A stretch of 64,000 nt of DNA from DASZQY01 sp963843565 (GTDB taxonomy: Bacteria > Pseudomonadota > Alphaproteobacteria > Rhizobiales > Kaistiaceae): NCBI GenBank assembly GCA_963843565.1, contig CAWJKY010000003.1, positions 2,542,001 to 2,606,000 of the forward strand, in the 5' to 3' direction. Within the stretch, counting starts at the first letter, position 1. Each line of letters begins with the position of its first letter. This document shows positions 48,103-56,555 of this stretch, piece by piece. Below the pieces are notes generated by a model. The model saw only the letters and a program-made list of their open reading frames with translations, was not told the DNA's origin and made no database searches. Made by a program: the position numbers and the translations under genes.

Positions 48103-49383
48103 TTGTCCTATTACCAGCTCTATGAACTGAACCACGCAGCGATGAGCCCCTTCCGGGCGGCGGCGGACGCCACCCGGCTCTATTTCCAGAACCCGTTCAA
48201 CCCCCTGTCGCAGACCCCGTTCGGCCGCTCGATGGCGGCAGCGGCGGAAGTGTTCGAGCGCTCCACCCGCCGCTACGCCAAGCCCGAGTGGCAGATCAGT
48301 TCGACCAAGGCGCATGGCGTGCGCGTCGCGGTGACGCCGCAGGTGGTGTGGGAGCGGCCGTTCTGCAAACTGATCCACTTCGAAAAGTCGCGGCAGGGCA
48401 ACGGCCACGATCAGGAGAAGCTCCTGATCGTGGCGCCGATGTCGGGCCACTACGCGACGCTGCTGCGCGGCACGGTCAAGACCATGCTCCCCGACCACGA
48501 CGTCTACGTCACCGACTGGGTGGACGCGCGCGTGGTACCGCTCGCCGACGGCTCCTTCGACCTCGACGACTACATCGACTACCTGATCTCGATGCTGCAC
48601 CTGCTCGGGCCGGGCGCGCACATCATGGCGGTGTGCCAGCCGTCGGTGCCGGTTCTGGCCGCCGCGGCGCTCATGGAAGCGCGCGGCGATCAGCACCTGC
48701 CCGCTTCGATGACGCTGATGGGCGGGCCGATCGACACGCGCGTCAACCCGACGGCGGTCAACACGCTCGCCAACACGCACGACCTCGAGTGGTTCGAGAA
48801 GAACGTCATCATGAAGGTGCCCTTCCCGCAGCCCGGCTTCATGCGCGACGTCTATCCGGGCTTCCTGCAGATCTCGGGGTTCCTGTCGATGAACTTCGAC
48901 CGCCACCTCGACGCCCACCGCGACTTCTACCACCACCTGATCCGCAGCGACGGCGACTCGGCGGAGAAGCACCGCGAGTTCTACGACGAGTATCTGGCGG
49001 TCATGGATCTGACCGCCGAGTTCTACCTGCAGACGGTCGAAACGGTGTTCATCCGCCACGCGCTGCCGCAGGGCAAGATGACCCACCGCAACGAGAAGGT
49101 CGATCCGGCGGCCATCAAGTCGGTGGCGCTGTTCACGGTGGAGGGCGAGAACGACGACATCTCCGGCGTCGGCCAGACCAAGGCCGCCCACGACATCTGC
49201 ACCTCGATTCCGGCATCGATGAAGGCCCATTACCTGCAGCCGGACGTCGGCCATTACGGGGTCTTCAACGGCTCGCGCTTCCGCAGCGAGATCGCCCCGC
49301 GCATCGCCGATTTCATCGCCACCCACGCGCTGAAGGCGACCCGCAACGGCGCGGCAAAAGCCCCGAAAGCCAAGGCTTCCTAA
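48103..49383 (+). CDS. phaZ: Intracellular polyhydroxyalkanoate depolymerase
   Basis: 426 residues, TTG start preceded by GAGGGAAGCAGGC. MSYYQLYELNHAAMSPFRAA, ATRLYFQNPFNPLSQTPFG, and the nucleophile region HIMAVCQPSVPVLAAAALME (Cys178, as in Ralstonia PhaZ1) identify it. The C-terminal DVGHYGVFNGSRFRSEIAPR carries the catalytic His. It mobilises stored PHB granules in the cytoplasm. TTG may limit expression. Confidence 0.93.
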   Translation: MSYYQLYELNHAAMSPFRAAADATRLYFQNPFNPLSQTPFGRSMAAAAEVFERSTRRYAKPEWQISSTKAHGVRVAVTPQVVWERPFCKLIHFEKSRQGNGHDQEKLLIVAPMSGHYATLLRGTVKTMLPDHDVYVTDWVDARVVPLADGSFDLDDYIDYLISMLHLLGPGAHIMAVCQPSVPVLAAAALMEARGDQHLPASMTLMGGPIDTRVNPTAVNTLANTHDLEWFEKNVIMKVPFPQPGFMRDVYPGFLQISGFLSMNFDRHLDAHRDFYHHLIRSDGDSAEKHREFYDEYLAVMDLTAEFYLQTVETVFIRHALPQGKMTHRNEKVDPAAIKSVALFTVEGENDDISGVGQTKAAHDICTSIPASMKAHYLQPDVGHYGVFNGSRFRSEIAPRIADFIATHALKATRNGAAKAPKAKAS

Positions 49384-49489
49384 GGCCCGCCGGAAAACCG
49401 TACGCGCGGCGTCCGATTTTTCTTGAAACGGCGGCTTCTTCTTCCCAACTCAAGACTGTTACGTTCGATATAGGGGAAGCAAGAAGAAC

Positions 49490-49915
49490 ATGGTCTCTCA
49501 ATACGCCCTGCGTCCGGCCTGGACGCCGCTTACCATCATCCTCATGGTCATCGGCTTCGCCATCGCGTGGCCGCTCGGCTTGATCATGCTCGCCTATATC
49601 CTCTGGGGCCACAGGGTCCCCGAGATCCGGCAGCACTTCGAAGGAGCCAAGCGCGAATGGCAGGCCAACCGCCGCGAATGGTGCGGCCCGCGCGGAGCCT
49701 CGTATTCGTACTCGCGCAGCGGCAACACCGCCTTCGACGACTACCGCGAGCGCGAGCTCAAGCGGCTCGACGAAGAGCGTCGGAAGCTCGACGAGGACCG
49801 TCGCGAATTCGAGGCGTACGTGCAGAACCTGCGCCGCGCCCGCGACAAGGAGGAGTTCGACCGCTTCATGAACGACCGCGCCAACAAGCGTGGCGGCGAG
49901 ACGATCGACCTCTAG
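49490..49915 (+). CDS. DUF2852 membrane protein
   Basis: 141 residues. RPAWTPLTIILMVIGFAIAW and PLGLIMLAYILWGHRVPEIR form one to two membrane helices. The rest is a charged coiled coil (RERELKRLDEERRKLDEDRR EFEAYVQNLRRARDKEEFDR). This is the DUF2852 family of alphaproteobacteria, function unknown. It ends 28 bases before a strong terminator. Confidence 0.9.
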   Translation: MVSQYALRPAWTPLTIILMVIGFAIAWPLGLIMLAYILWGHRVPEIRQHFEGAKREWQANRREWCGPRGASYSYSRSGNTAFDDYRERELKRLDEERRKLDEDRREFEAYVQNLRRARDKEEFDRFMNDRANKRGGETIDL

Positions 49916-49942
49916 AACGACCACTGAGGCAACACGCCATCA

Positions 49943-49972
49943 GACGGCGGGGCCCGACAAGGCCCCGCCGTC
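49943..49972 (+). terminator. Rho-independent terminator after DUF2852 gene
   Basis: GACGGCGGGGCC (49943-49954) pairs perfectly with GGCCCCGCCGTC (49961-49972) around a 6-base loop and is followed by TTTCGTTG. It is the strongest terminator in the window. Confidence 0.88.
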
Positions 49973-50069
49973 TTTCGTTGCGCCGGAAGATATCCCCGCC
50001 GGATTCCGCCCGTGCGATGATCGGCGGACAGCCAACTGATTCGCCGCCGAGACAGCCCTTCTCAAGAAA

Positions 50070-50822
50070 ATGCCGTTCGTCGCCCGCCGCACCGCGCCAG
50101 CCCTGCCCGATTCCTTCGAGGTTGCCACCGACGCCGGGCCGGTGGTGGTCGATCTCAAGCGGCATCCCCGCGCCCGCAGCTACACGCTGAGGATCGCCGG
50201 GCCGGCCCGGGCGCCGGTGCTGACCATGCCGCGCCGGGGCTCGCTCCACGAAGCCCGCCAGTTCCTCGACCGCCACGCTTCCTGGCTGCAGCGCCAGATC
50301 GAGAAGCTGCCGCGGCCGACCGCCATCGCCGATGGCGCCCAGGTGCCGCTGCGCGGGGTCATGCACACCATCCGCCACGCGCCTGAGCGGCGCGGTACGG
50401 TGACGGTCGAAGACGATCTCGCCGGGCCGACGCTGGTGGTCGCCGGCGACATCCGCCACCTCAAGCGGCGGGTGGTCGATTTCCTGAAGCGAAAGGCGAA
50501 GAAAGACCTCGAGTGGGCGGTGATCCGCCACGCGCTCAGCCTCGGCGTGCGCGCCACCTATGTGCGGCTGCGCGATCAGTCGAGCCGCTGGGGCTCGTGC
50601 TCGCCGGGCGGCAAGCTGCACTTCTCGTGGCGGCTGGTCATGGCGCCGCCGTTCGTCCTCGATTATCTCGCCGCCCACGAGGTCGCCCACATGCGCGAGG
50701 CGAACCACTCGCGCCGCTTCTGGCAGCTCTGCCGGCGGCTGTCGCCGCAGACCGATCAGGCGCGCGCCTGGCTTGCCGCCAACGGACAGGCGCTGCACGC
50801 CATCGGTGCCGGCGAAGACTAA
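50070..50822 (+). CDS. YgjP/SprT-like zinc metallohydrolase (DUF45, M48-type)
   Basis: 250 residues. The metal motif is LAAHEVAHMREANHSRRFWQ (His203, Glu204, His207 and a downstream His). SSRWGSCSPGGKLHFSWRLV MAPPFVLDYL precedes it and is diagnostic of the YgjP family. The N-terminal domain is beta-rich (VVVDLKRHPRARSYTLRIAG). Cytoplasmic metal-dependent hydrolase of unknown substrate. Confidence 0.9.
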   Translation: MPFVARRTAPALPDSFEVATDAGPVVVDLKRHPRARSYTLRIAGPARAPVLTMPRRGSLHEARQFLDRHASWLQRQIEKLPRPTAIADGAQVPLRGVMHTIRHAPERRGTVTVEDDLAGPTLVVAGDIRHLKRRVVDFLKRKAKKDLEWAVIRHALSLGVRATYVRLRDQSSRWGSCSPGGKLHFSWRLVMAPPFVLDYLAAHEVAHMREANHSRRFWQLCRRLSPQTDQARAWLAANGQALHAIGAGED

Positions 50823-50837
50823 CGTTGAGGATCGCCC

Positions 50838-50934
50838 CCTCCCCCTGCAAGGGGGAGGTCGGACGGCGAGAGCCGCCCGGGTGGGGGTCCGGATTTCCTG
50901 CTTCCCCCCGTCCGGCCTCCGGCCGTCCTTGCCG
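50838..50934. repeat. REP-like intergenic palindromic element
   Basis: CCTCCCCCT-GCA-AGGGGGAGG (50838-50858) is a perfect hairpin. It is followed by GTCGGACGGCGAGAGCCGCC, GGGTGGGGGTCCGG and further GC-rich dyads to the pbp1A end. The CCTCCCCCT/AGGGGGAGG core also forms the ends of the element inside epmB, so both may belong to one repeat family. It may act as a bidirectional terminator for the convergent genes. Confidence 0.65.
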
Positions 50935-50939
50935 CTTGG

Positions 50940-53114
50940 CTAACCGCCGAACAGGCGCTCGAGCAGGCCCTTCGACTGGCGCGGCGGCGGCGGTGCCGAG
51001 GGCGGCGGCAGGTCCTCGCTCTGGGCCAGCGCGCCGATGGCATCGAAGGGGCGCGTGCCGCCGTTGCCGCCCTGCAGCAGCAGCGGCTGGCCGGTGGCGT
51101 CCATGGGCGCGGCGCTGCTCCCGGCGGCGATCAGGTTTGCCGGGTCGTTGAGGCGGTAGTCGCCGGGCAGATCGACGGGGCGGACGCCGTCGAGCGCCGC
51201 CACCATGAAGCGATGCCAGGCGTCGGCGGGGATGCTGCCGCCGGTCGCCCGCTTGCTCGGCGAATCGTCGTCGTTGCCGAACCAGACGCCGGTGGTGAGC
51301 GCGCCCGTGTAGCCGATGAACCAGGCGTCGCGGTAATCCTGGCTGGTGCCGGTCTTGCCGGCGACCTGCCAGCCGGAGAGCGCGGCCCGTTTGCCGGTGC
51401 CCTCGCTGACGACGTCCTGGAGCATGTTGTTCATCATCGCCACGTAGCGCGGATCGATCACCTGGCCGGGGCCGGAGCCGCTCCTCTGATAGAGCACGCG
51501 GCCGTCGGCGGTCGTGATGCGGTCGATGACGTGCGGGATGATGCCGCGCCCGCCGTTCGAGAAGGGCACGAAGGCGGCGGTCATTTCGAGCGGCGACACC
51601 TCGGAGGTGCCGAGCGCGATCGACGGCGTCGCCATCAGCGGCGTGGTGATGCCGAGGCGGCGCGCGGTGGCGGCGACATTGGTGGGGCCGACCTCGTTGG
51701 TGAGCTGCACCGAGACGGTGTTGAGCGACAGGGCGAGCGCCGTCCTCAGCGTCACCGGTCCGTAGTACTTGTTCGCGTAGTTCTGCGGCGTCCAGTTGCC
51801 GATCGACACCGGCTGGTCGACGCGCACGGATTCGGGGATCAGCCCGTGCTCCAGCGCGGTCAGATAGACGAACAGCTTGAACGCGGAGCCCGGCTGACGG
51901 CGGCCGTCGACGGCGCGGTTGTACGGGCTGGTGGCGTAGTCGCGCCCGCCGACCATGGCCTTGACGGCGCCATCGGGATCGATGGCGACCAGCGCCCCTT
52001 GCGTGACGCCGAGCTTGGCGCCCTCGGCGGCGAGCGCCCCGGCGACGGCGGCGTCGGCGGCGGCCTGGAGACGCAGATCGATGGAGGTCTGCACGACGAT
52101 GTCGCGGTCGACGGCGCCGACGTAGCCCGGCAGGATGCTCATGACCCAGTCGGCGACGTAGCGGCCGCTGCCGCCGGCGACGTCGCGTACCGCCTTGACC
52201 TGGGTGGCAAGCGCCAGCGTCGCCTCGCGGTCGTCGATATAACCGGCCTGGTGCATGGCGGTCAGCACCAGCTGGGCGCGCGCCTCGGCGGCGCTTGGAT
52301 TGGTGATCGGCGAATAGTGTGAGGGTGCCTTGAGGAGCCCGGCGATGGTGGCGGCCTCGGCGAGCGTCAGGTTACGCGCCGACTTGCCGAAGTAGCGGTG
52401 CGCGGCGGCGTCCACGCCGTAGGCGCCGGAACCCAGATAGACGCGGTTCAGGTAGAGCTGGAGGATCTGCTTCTTCGACAGGTTCATCTCCAGCCAGAAC
52501 GCCAGGATGACCTCCTGCACCTTGCGCTTGAAGGTGCGGTCGGGCTGCAGGAACAGGTTCTTGGCGAGCTGCTGGGTGATGGTCGAGCCGCCCTGCACCA
52601 CCGTGCCGGCGCGCAGGTTGATGAACATGGCGCGGGCGAGGCCGATCGGGTCGACGCCGAAGTGTTGGTAGAATCGCCGGTCCTCGATGGCGACCACCGC
52701 CTCGGGCACGTACGGCGACATCTCGTCGAGGCTCAACCTCTGGCCGGTCGAGTCGGAATGGTTGGTGATCAGCGAACCGTCGGCGGCCAGAATGCGGACG
52801 TTGGCGGCGCGCGCCGGCACGGTCCAGTCGGCCATCGGCGGCAGCTGAGAGGCGTAATAGGCGACGAGGCCGGCAAGGCCCGCCGCGCCGACCACGAACA
52901 GGACCAGCAGGGCGCGAACGGCGCGGTAGAGCAAGCCGTGCTTTTGCTTGCGCTTGCGCCCGCCCCGGCGCGCCGGCTTGCGGCCTCTCTTATGGCCTTT
53001 GCGTGTCGCCACCGCGCTGCCGGGTTCCTCGGATGCAGGAGGGCCGTCCTCCCCGCCGGGAACGGCGGCGAAGGCGGGTTCGATCCGCCCGGCATCGGCG
53101 TAAGGCTCTGCCAT
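50940..53114 (-). CDS. Penicillin-binding protein 1A (bifunctional GT51 transglycosylase/transpeptidase)
   Basis: 724 residues. A basic N-terminus (KGHKRGRKPARRGGRKRKQK) and one membrane helix (LLVLFVVGAAGLAGLVAYYA) precede the GT51 domain (EDRRFYQHFGVDPIGLARAM, GGSTITQQLAKNLFLQPDRT). The transpeptidase has SAFK in RQPGSAFKLFVYLTALEHG, SLN in ALSLNTVSVQLT, and KTGTSQDYRDAWFIGYT. It polymerises and cross-links peptidoglycan. A consensus CtrA box lies 32 bases upstream of its ATG. Confidence 0.95.
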   Translation of the reverse strand: MAEPYADAGRIEPAFAAVPGGEDGPPASEEPGSAVATRKGHKRGRKPARRGGRKRKQKHGLLYRAVRALLVLFVVGAAGLAGLVAYYASQLPPMADWTVPARAANVRILAADGSLITNHSDSTGQRLSLDEMSPYVPEAVVAIEDRRFYQHFGVDPIGLARAMFINLRAGTVVQGGSTITQQLAKNLFLQPDRTFKRKVQEVILAFWLEMNLSKKQILQLYLNRVYLGSGAYGVDAAAHRYFGKSARNLTLAEAATIAGLLKAPSHYSPITNPSAAEARAQLVLTAMHQAGYIDDREATLALATQVKAVRDVAGGSGRYVADWVMSILPGYVGAVDRDIVVQTSIDLRLQAAADAAVAGALAAEGAKLGVTQGALVAIDPDGAVKAMVGGRDYATSPYNRAVDGRRQPGSAFKLFVYLTALEHGLIPESVRVDQPVSIGNWTPQNYANKYYGPVTLRTALALSLNTVSVQLTNEVGPTNVAATARRLGITTPLMATPSIALGTSEVSPLEMTAAFVPFSNGGRGIIPHVIDRITTADGRVLYQRSGSGPGQVIDPRYVAMMNNMLQDVVSEGTGKRAALSGWQVAGKTGTSQDYRDAWFIGYTGALTTGVWFGNDDDSPSKRATGGSIPADAWHRFMVAALDGVRPVDLPGDYRLNDPANLIAAGSSAAPMDATGQPLLLQGGNGGTRPFDAIGALAQSEDLPPPSAPPPPRQSKGLLERLFGG

Positions 53115-53145
53115 GCGGCCTGTTCGGCAGGCTAAATGCGGCGAT

Positions 53146-53160
53146 TTAAGGGGCGGTTAA
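53146..53160. promoter_or_regulatory. CtrA-binding site TTAA-N7-TTAA
   Basis: TTAAGGGGCGGTTAA at 53146-53160 matches the full CtrA consensus (TTAA, seven bases, TTAA), which is rare in DNA this GC-rich. It is 32 bases upstream of pbp1A and 86 bases upstream of mscS. CtrA is the alphaproteobacterial cell-cycle regulator, so control of a peptidoglycan synthase would make biological sense. Binding is predicted only. Confidence 0.65.
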
Positions 53161-53245
53161 GGATGGGGGGACGGGAACCGGCGCGACCACGCGAAGAACG
53201 CCGTTCCGTCAGATTCGCTATGATCGGGGCCGCAGGAGATTCGCC

Positions 53246-54592
53246 ATGAACACGCCTGATCCCCTTGCGAGCTGGAACGGCCTCGCTCAACAGCTCGGCA
53301 ATCTGGAAGCGCAGCTGCTGGATTGGATTCGGCTGATGATCGAGCCGTGGGGGCTGCTGCAAATGGCCCTCATCGGCACGATCGCAGTGTTTGCATGGCT
53401 GGGAGGCCGCGTCCTTGAGCCGCCGATCGAGCGTTGGGTTCGGGCCCGTGACACAAGCCTGAGGCGCATGCGTTTCTACGCACTCGTCCTTCGTCGTGTC
53501 CGGCCCATTCTGTTCGTTCTTCTGGGGCTGATCGTGGTCGCGATCACCCGTCAGGTAACGTCGGCGGACCGCTCGCATCTCGTCCTGATTGCGGTCAACC
53601 TCGTCGCGGTATGGGTGGTCGTTTCGATATCGTCGCGCTTCATCCGCAACCGGCTTGTCGCCCGCGTGGTCGCAATTGGTGCGTGGCTGGTCGCTGCCCT
53701 GAATATTCTCAATCTTGCCCAGGCGGCGACGGCGTCGCTTGACGCGGCGGCGGTCAACGTTGGCGCCTTGCGCATCTCGCTTCTCTTGCTCCTCAAAGCT
53801 GCGCTCGTCCTGACGATCCTGTTCTGGCTCGCGTCGGCCGTCAGCGCGGCAAGCGAACAACGCCTTTCAAGGTTCGAGGACATGTCGCCCTCGATGCGTG
53901 TGCTGACCGGCAAGCTGCTGCGCATCGGACTGTTCGGGCTGGCGGTGCTGTTCGGCTTGCAGGCCGTCGGCCTCGACCTCACGGGATTTACCATTTTCTC
54001 GGGTGCCATCGGCCTGGGCCTCGGCTTCGGCCTTCAGAAAGTCGTCTCCAATCTCGTCTCAGGAGTCATTCTTCTCGTCGATCGGTCGATCAAGCCGGGG
54101 GACGTCATCTCTCTGGGAGAGACCTTCGGGTGGATCAATCAGCTAAACGCTCGCTACGTCTCGGTGGTGACGCGCGACGGGCGCGAGTTCCTGATCCCGA
54201 ATGAGGATCTCGTGACAAGCCAGGTCGTCAACTGGTCCTATTCGGATCGGAACATTCGTCTCGAAGTTCCCTTTGGTGTGAGCTACTCGTCCGACCTGCA
54301 TCTGGTGCAGCGACTCGCCGTCGAGGCAGCGATGCGCGCGAAGCGGGTGTTGAACACCCCGCAGGTCGTCTGCCACCTGACTTCGTTCGGCGATTCTTCG
54401 GTCGATTTCCTTCTGCGATTCTGGATTTCGGATCCCGCCGGCGGTGTCGTCAACGTGAAGAGCGAGGTCCTGCTCTCACTGTGGGACGCCCTCAAGGAGA
54501 ACGGGATCGAAATCCCGTTTCCCCAGCGCGACATCCACATCAAAACGCATGTTGGCGCGACTGTGGCCCCGGCGCCGTCCAGCGCCACCTAA
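53246..54592 (+). CDS. MscS-family mechanosensitive ion channel
   Basis: 448 residues, AGGAGA before the ATG. About five membrane helices: e.g. LLQMALIGTIAVFAWLGGRV and LFGLAVLFGLQAVGLDLTGF. The pore helix GAIGLGLGFGLQKVVSNLVS and the beta-domain (DRSIKPGDVISLGETFGWIN, ...GREFLIPNEDLVTSQVVNWS) are diagnostic. It releases solutes on hypo-osmotic shock. Its codon use includes more A/T third bases than neighbouring genes by eye. Confidence 0.93.
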   Translation: MNTPDPLASWNGLAQQLGNLEAQLLDWIRLMIEPWGLLQMALIGTIAVFAWLGGRVLEPPIERWVRARDTSLRRMRFYALVLRRVRPILFVLLGLIVVAITRQVTSADRSHLVLIAVNLVAVWVVVSISSRFIRNRLVARVVAIGAWLVAALNILNLAQAATASLDAAAVNVGALRISLLLLLKAALVLTILFWLASAVSAASEQRLSRFEDMSPSMRVLTGKLLRIGLFGLAVLFGLQAVGLDLTGFTIFSGAIGLGLGFGLQKVVSNLVSGVILLVDRSIKPGDVISLGETFGWINQLNARYVSVVTRDGREFLIPNEDLVTSQVVNWSYSDRNIRLEVPFGVSYSSDLHLVQRLAVEAAMRAKRVLNTPQVVCHLTSFGDSSVDFLLRFWISDPAGGVVNVKSEVLLSLWDALKENGIEIPFPQRDIHIKTHVGATVAPAPSSAT

Positions 54593-54687
54593 CGGCGCGG
54601 TCGGGATTCTCTCGGGCGTCCGCGACGGCCCGGCGGCGATCCAAATGCCTGCGGCGCAGGCAGAGACAGCCCATCCCGGTGATCCCC

Positions 54688-54891
54688 TCACACCGGCGCG
54701 ATCGCGACCACGTTCTGCGCAAACACGGCGCATTCCTTCTCGCCGCCGGCCGAGAAGGCACCGAGCTTCCTGATGCGGCCGATGACGTAGCCCTTCGACG
54801 CCAGCTGATCGGCGACCTCCTTGAGCGTGCCGTCGCAATCGACGGTCAGCGATTGCGACCGTCCGGTGATGGTGAAGATGTAGGCTGGCAT
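54688..54891 (-). CDS. Small uncharacterised protein
   Basis: 67 residues: MPAYIFTITGRSQSLTVDCD, GTLKEVADQLASKGYVIGRI, RKLGAFSAGGEKECAVFAQN, VVAIAPV. GGAGTGAGCG precedes the ATG, a good ribosome-binding site. No signal peptide; the predicted pattern is beta-alpha-beta. I do not recognise a family. It lies between panE and mscS in the same orientation as panE. Confidence 0.6.
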   Translation of the reverse strand: MPAYIFTITGRSQSLTVDCDGTLKEVADQLASKGYVIGRIRKLGAFSAGGEKECAVFAQNVVAIAPV

Positions 54892-54928
54892 CGCTCACTC
54901 CATCTCGGTTGACGCGGGCGACCTGATC

Positions 54929-55903
54929 CTACGCCGCGCCCAGTCCCGCCGCCTTGACCCGGATGAGCCCGTGCACGGCGCGGATCATCGGCACCGGCAC
55001 GCCGACCCGCTCGGCGATCTCGACGACGGCGGAGACGATCGGGCCGATCTCCAGCGGCCGGCCGGCTTCGACGTCCTGAAGCATCGAGGTCTTGAAGTTG
55101 CCGAGTGCTGCGGCGACGGCGATGCGCTCGTCCGGCGTCATGGCGAGTGGCAGGCCGATCTTGTCGCCGACGGCGCGCATCTCGACCATCATGTCGGTGA
55201 GCAGGCGGCGCACGTCTGCGTCGCCGAACATCGCCAGAGAGCGCGCGCCGGTGAGCGCGCTGACCGGGTTGACGGGCAGGTTGCCCCACAGCTTCGACCA
55301 GATGTCGGCGCGGATGGCATCGCTGGCGACCGGCTTGACGCGCGTCGCGGCGAACGCCGCGCTGAGCGCCTCGACGCGCGGCGAGAGGCGCCCGTCCGGC
55401 TCGCCGAAGATCAGCCGGTCGGCGTTGGTGAGTTCGCTGATGCCGGGCCCCGGCGTGAGCGCGCCGGTGTGGACGACGCAGCCGATGACGCGTTCGACCG
55501 GCAGCGCGCGGAGGATCGCGCCGCCGGGATCGACGCTCTCCAGCGTGACGCCCGACAGCGGCACCCTGGGCAGCGCGAAGAACCACCAGGTGATGCCGTT
55601 GAGCGCGCTGACCACCGCCGTCTCCGGCCCGAGCATGGCAGCGACCGCCGGCGCGACGTCGGCCACGTGGTGGCCCTTGACCGCCAGGATGACGTAGTCA
55701 GGCTTCGGCAGATCGGCCGGGTCGTCGGAGGCGGGCAGGCGGTAGTTCCTCTCGCTCCCCTTGTGGCGGACGCGGAGGCCGTGGGCCTGAAGCGCGGCGA
55801 GGTTGGCGCCGCGGGCAAACAGCGACACCTCCCAGCCGGCCTCGGCGAGCTCTCCGGCGATGACGCCGCCGATGGCGCCGACGCCGACGATGTTGGCCTT
55901 CAC
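54929..55903 (-). CDS. panE: 2-dehydropantoate 2-reductase (ketopantoate reductase)
   Basis: 324 residues from the GTG start that gives VKANIVGVGAIGGVIAGELA; longer in-frame starts would place the Rossmann motif too far in. GxGAxG and DYVILAVKGHHVADVAPAVA form the NADPH site; WSKLWGNLPVNPVSALTGA has the catalytic Lys/Asn. The pantothenate pathway is the standard role, but paralogues act on other 2-oxo acids, so the symbol is tentative. Confidence 0.88.
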   Translation of the reverse strand: MKANIVGVGAIGGVIAGELAEAGWEVSLFARGANLAALQAHGLRVRHKGSERNYRLPASDDPADLPKPDYVILAVKGHHVADVAPAVAAMLGPETAVVSALNGITWWFFALPRVPLSGVTLESVDPGGAILRALPVERVIGCVVHTGALTPGPGISELTNADRLIFGEPDGRLSPRVEALSAAFAATRVKPVASDAIRADIWSKLWGNLPVNPVSALTGARSLAMFGDADVRRLLTDMMVEMRAVGDKIGLPLAMTPDERIAVAAALGNFKTSMLQDVEAGRPLEIGPIVSAVVEIAERVGVPVPMIRAVHGLIRVKAAGLGAA

Positions 55904-56026
55904 GGTTCGCGTTTCTCCGTTGCGGGCGGGCCTCTGGGGCCGGTCATGCCCGAGGCGCTCGGGCGGGGCAAGCTCCCGGTGCTCGCGTCTTTGTGGCCGG
56001 GCGGGCGTCATGCTATTCGTTTCGCC

Positions 56027-56284
56027 ATGACGCACCACACGCGCACCTACTCCCTGGTGGTGGAGCCCCACGCGGAAGACGGCGGCTATCTCGCCTATTT
56101 TCCGGCGCTCAGCGGCTGCCACGCGTGGGGAGAGACCTACGAAGAAGCGGTGAAGACCGCGGAAGAGGTCCTGCTCGGCTACCTGGAAGCGCTGCGCCAG
56201 AATGGCGAGGAAGTTCCGGTCGAGCCGGCTCCGGCCAGCGACGTTTCGCTCGGCGTGACGGTGAAGCTGCCCGAACCGGCATGA
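56027..56284 (+). CDS. hicB: HicB-type antitoxin
   Basis: 85 residues. TRTYSLVVEPHAEDGGYLAY FPALSGCHAWGETYEEAVKT AEEVLLGYLEALRQNGEEVP is the HicB partial-RNase-H fold. The sequence stops after VSLGVTVKLPEPA and has no C-terminal ribbon-helix-helix or HTH domain. It overlaps hicA by four bases (ATGA). Antitoxin-first order. Confidence 0.92.
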   Translation: MTHHTRTYSLVVEPHAEDGGYLAYFPALSGCHAWGETYEEAVKTAEEVLLGYLEALRQNGEEVPVEPAPASDVSLGVTVKLPEPA

Positions 56285-56511
56285 ATGCGCGCCTGCCGTC
56301 CTGCACGGCGCGCGATGTGGACCGCGCCCTGCAACGCGGCGGCTTCAAGGTAGTCCATCAGCGAGGCAGTCACCGCTACTATGCCAGCCCGAAGACCGGC
56401 AAGGTCGTCACGGCTGTCCCGATGCACCCGGGCGATCTCAAGCGCCCTCTTCTCAAGAAGATCATCCGCGACGCCGGACTGACCGAGGACGAGTTTCGGG
56501 GACTTCTGTAG
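56281..56511 (+). CDS. hicA: HicA-type toxin (mRNA interferase)
   Basis: 76 residues, dsRBD-like fold: ARDVDRALQRGGFKVVHQRG SHRYYASPKTGKVVTAVPMH PGDLKRPLLKKIIRDAGL. The catalytic His is His31 in RGSHRYY. HicA cleaves mRNA when unbound by HicB. All key features are intact, so the pair is probably active. It is 44 bases upstream of polA. Confidence 0.92.
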   Translation: MNARLPSCTARDVDRALQRGGFKVVHQRGSHRYYASPKTGKVVTAVPMHPGDLKRPLLKKIIRDAGLTEDEFRGLL

Positions 56512-56555
56512 TCGGCGGGCTTGGTTCTCTCCGCGCCACCAGCCATATTCGCCCC

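Noticed and set aside
47717..48130. 137-codon open frame in the regB-phaZ gap
   Set aside because: It overlaps the phaZ start, has no ribosome-binding site, and the composition (runs of Arg, Pro, Cys) does not look like a protein-coding gene.
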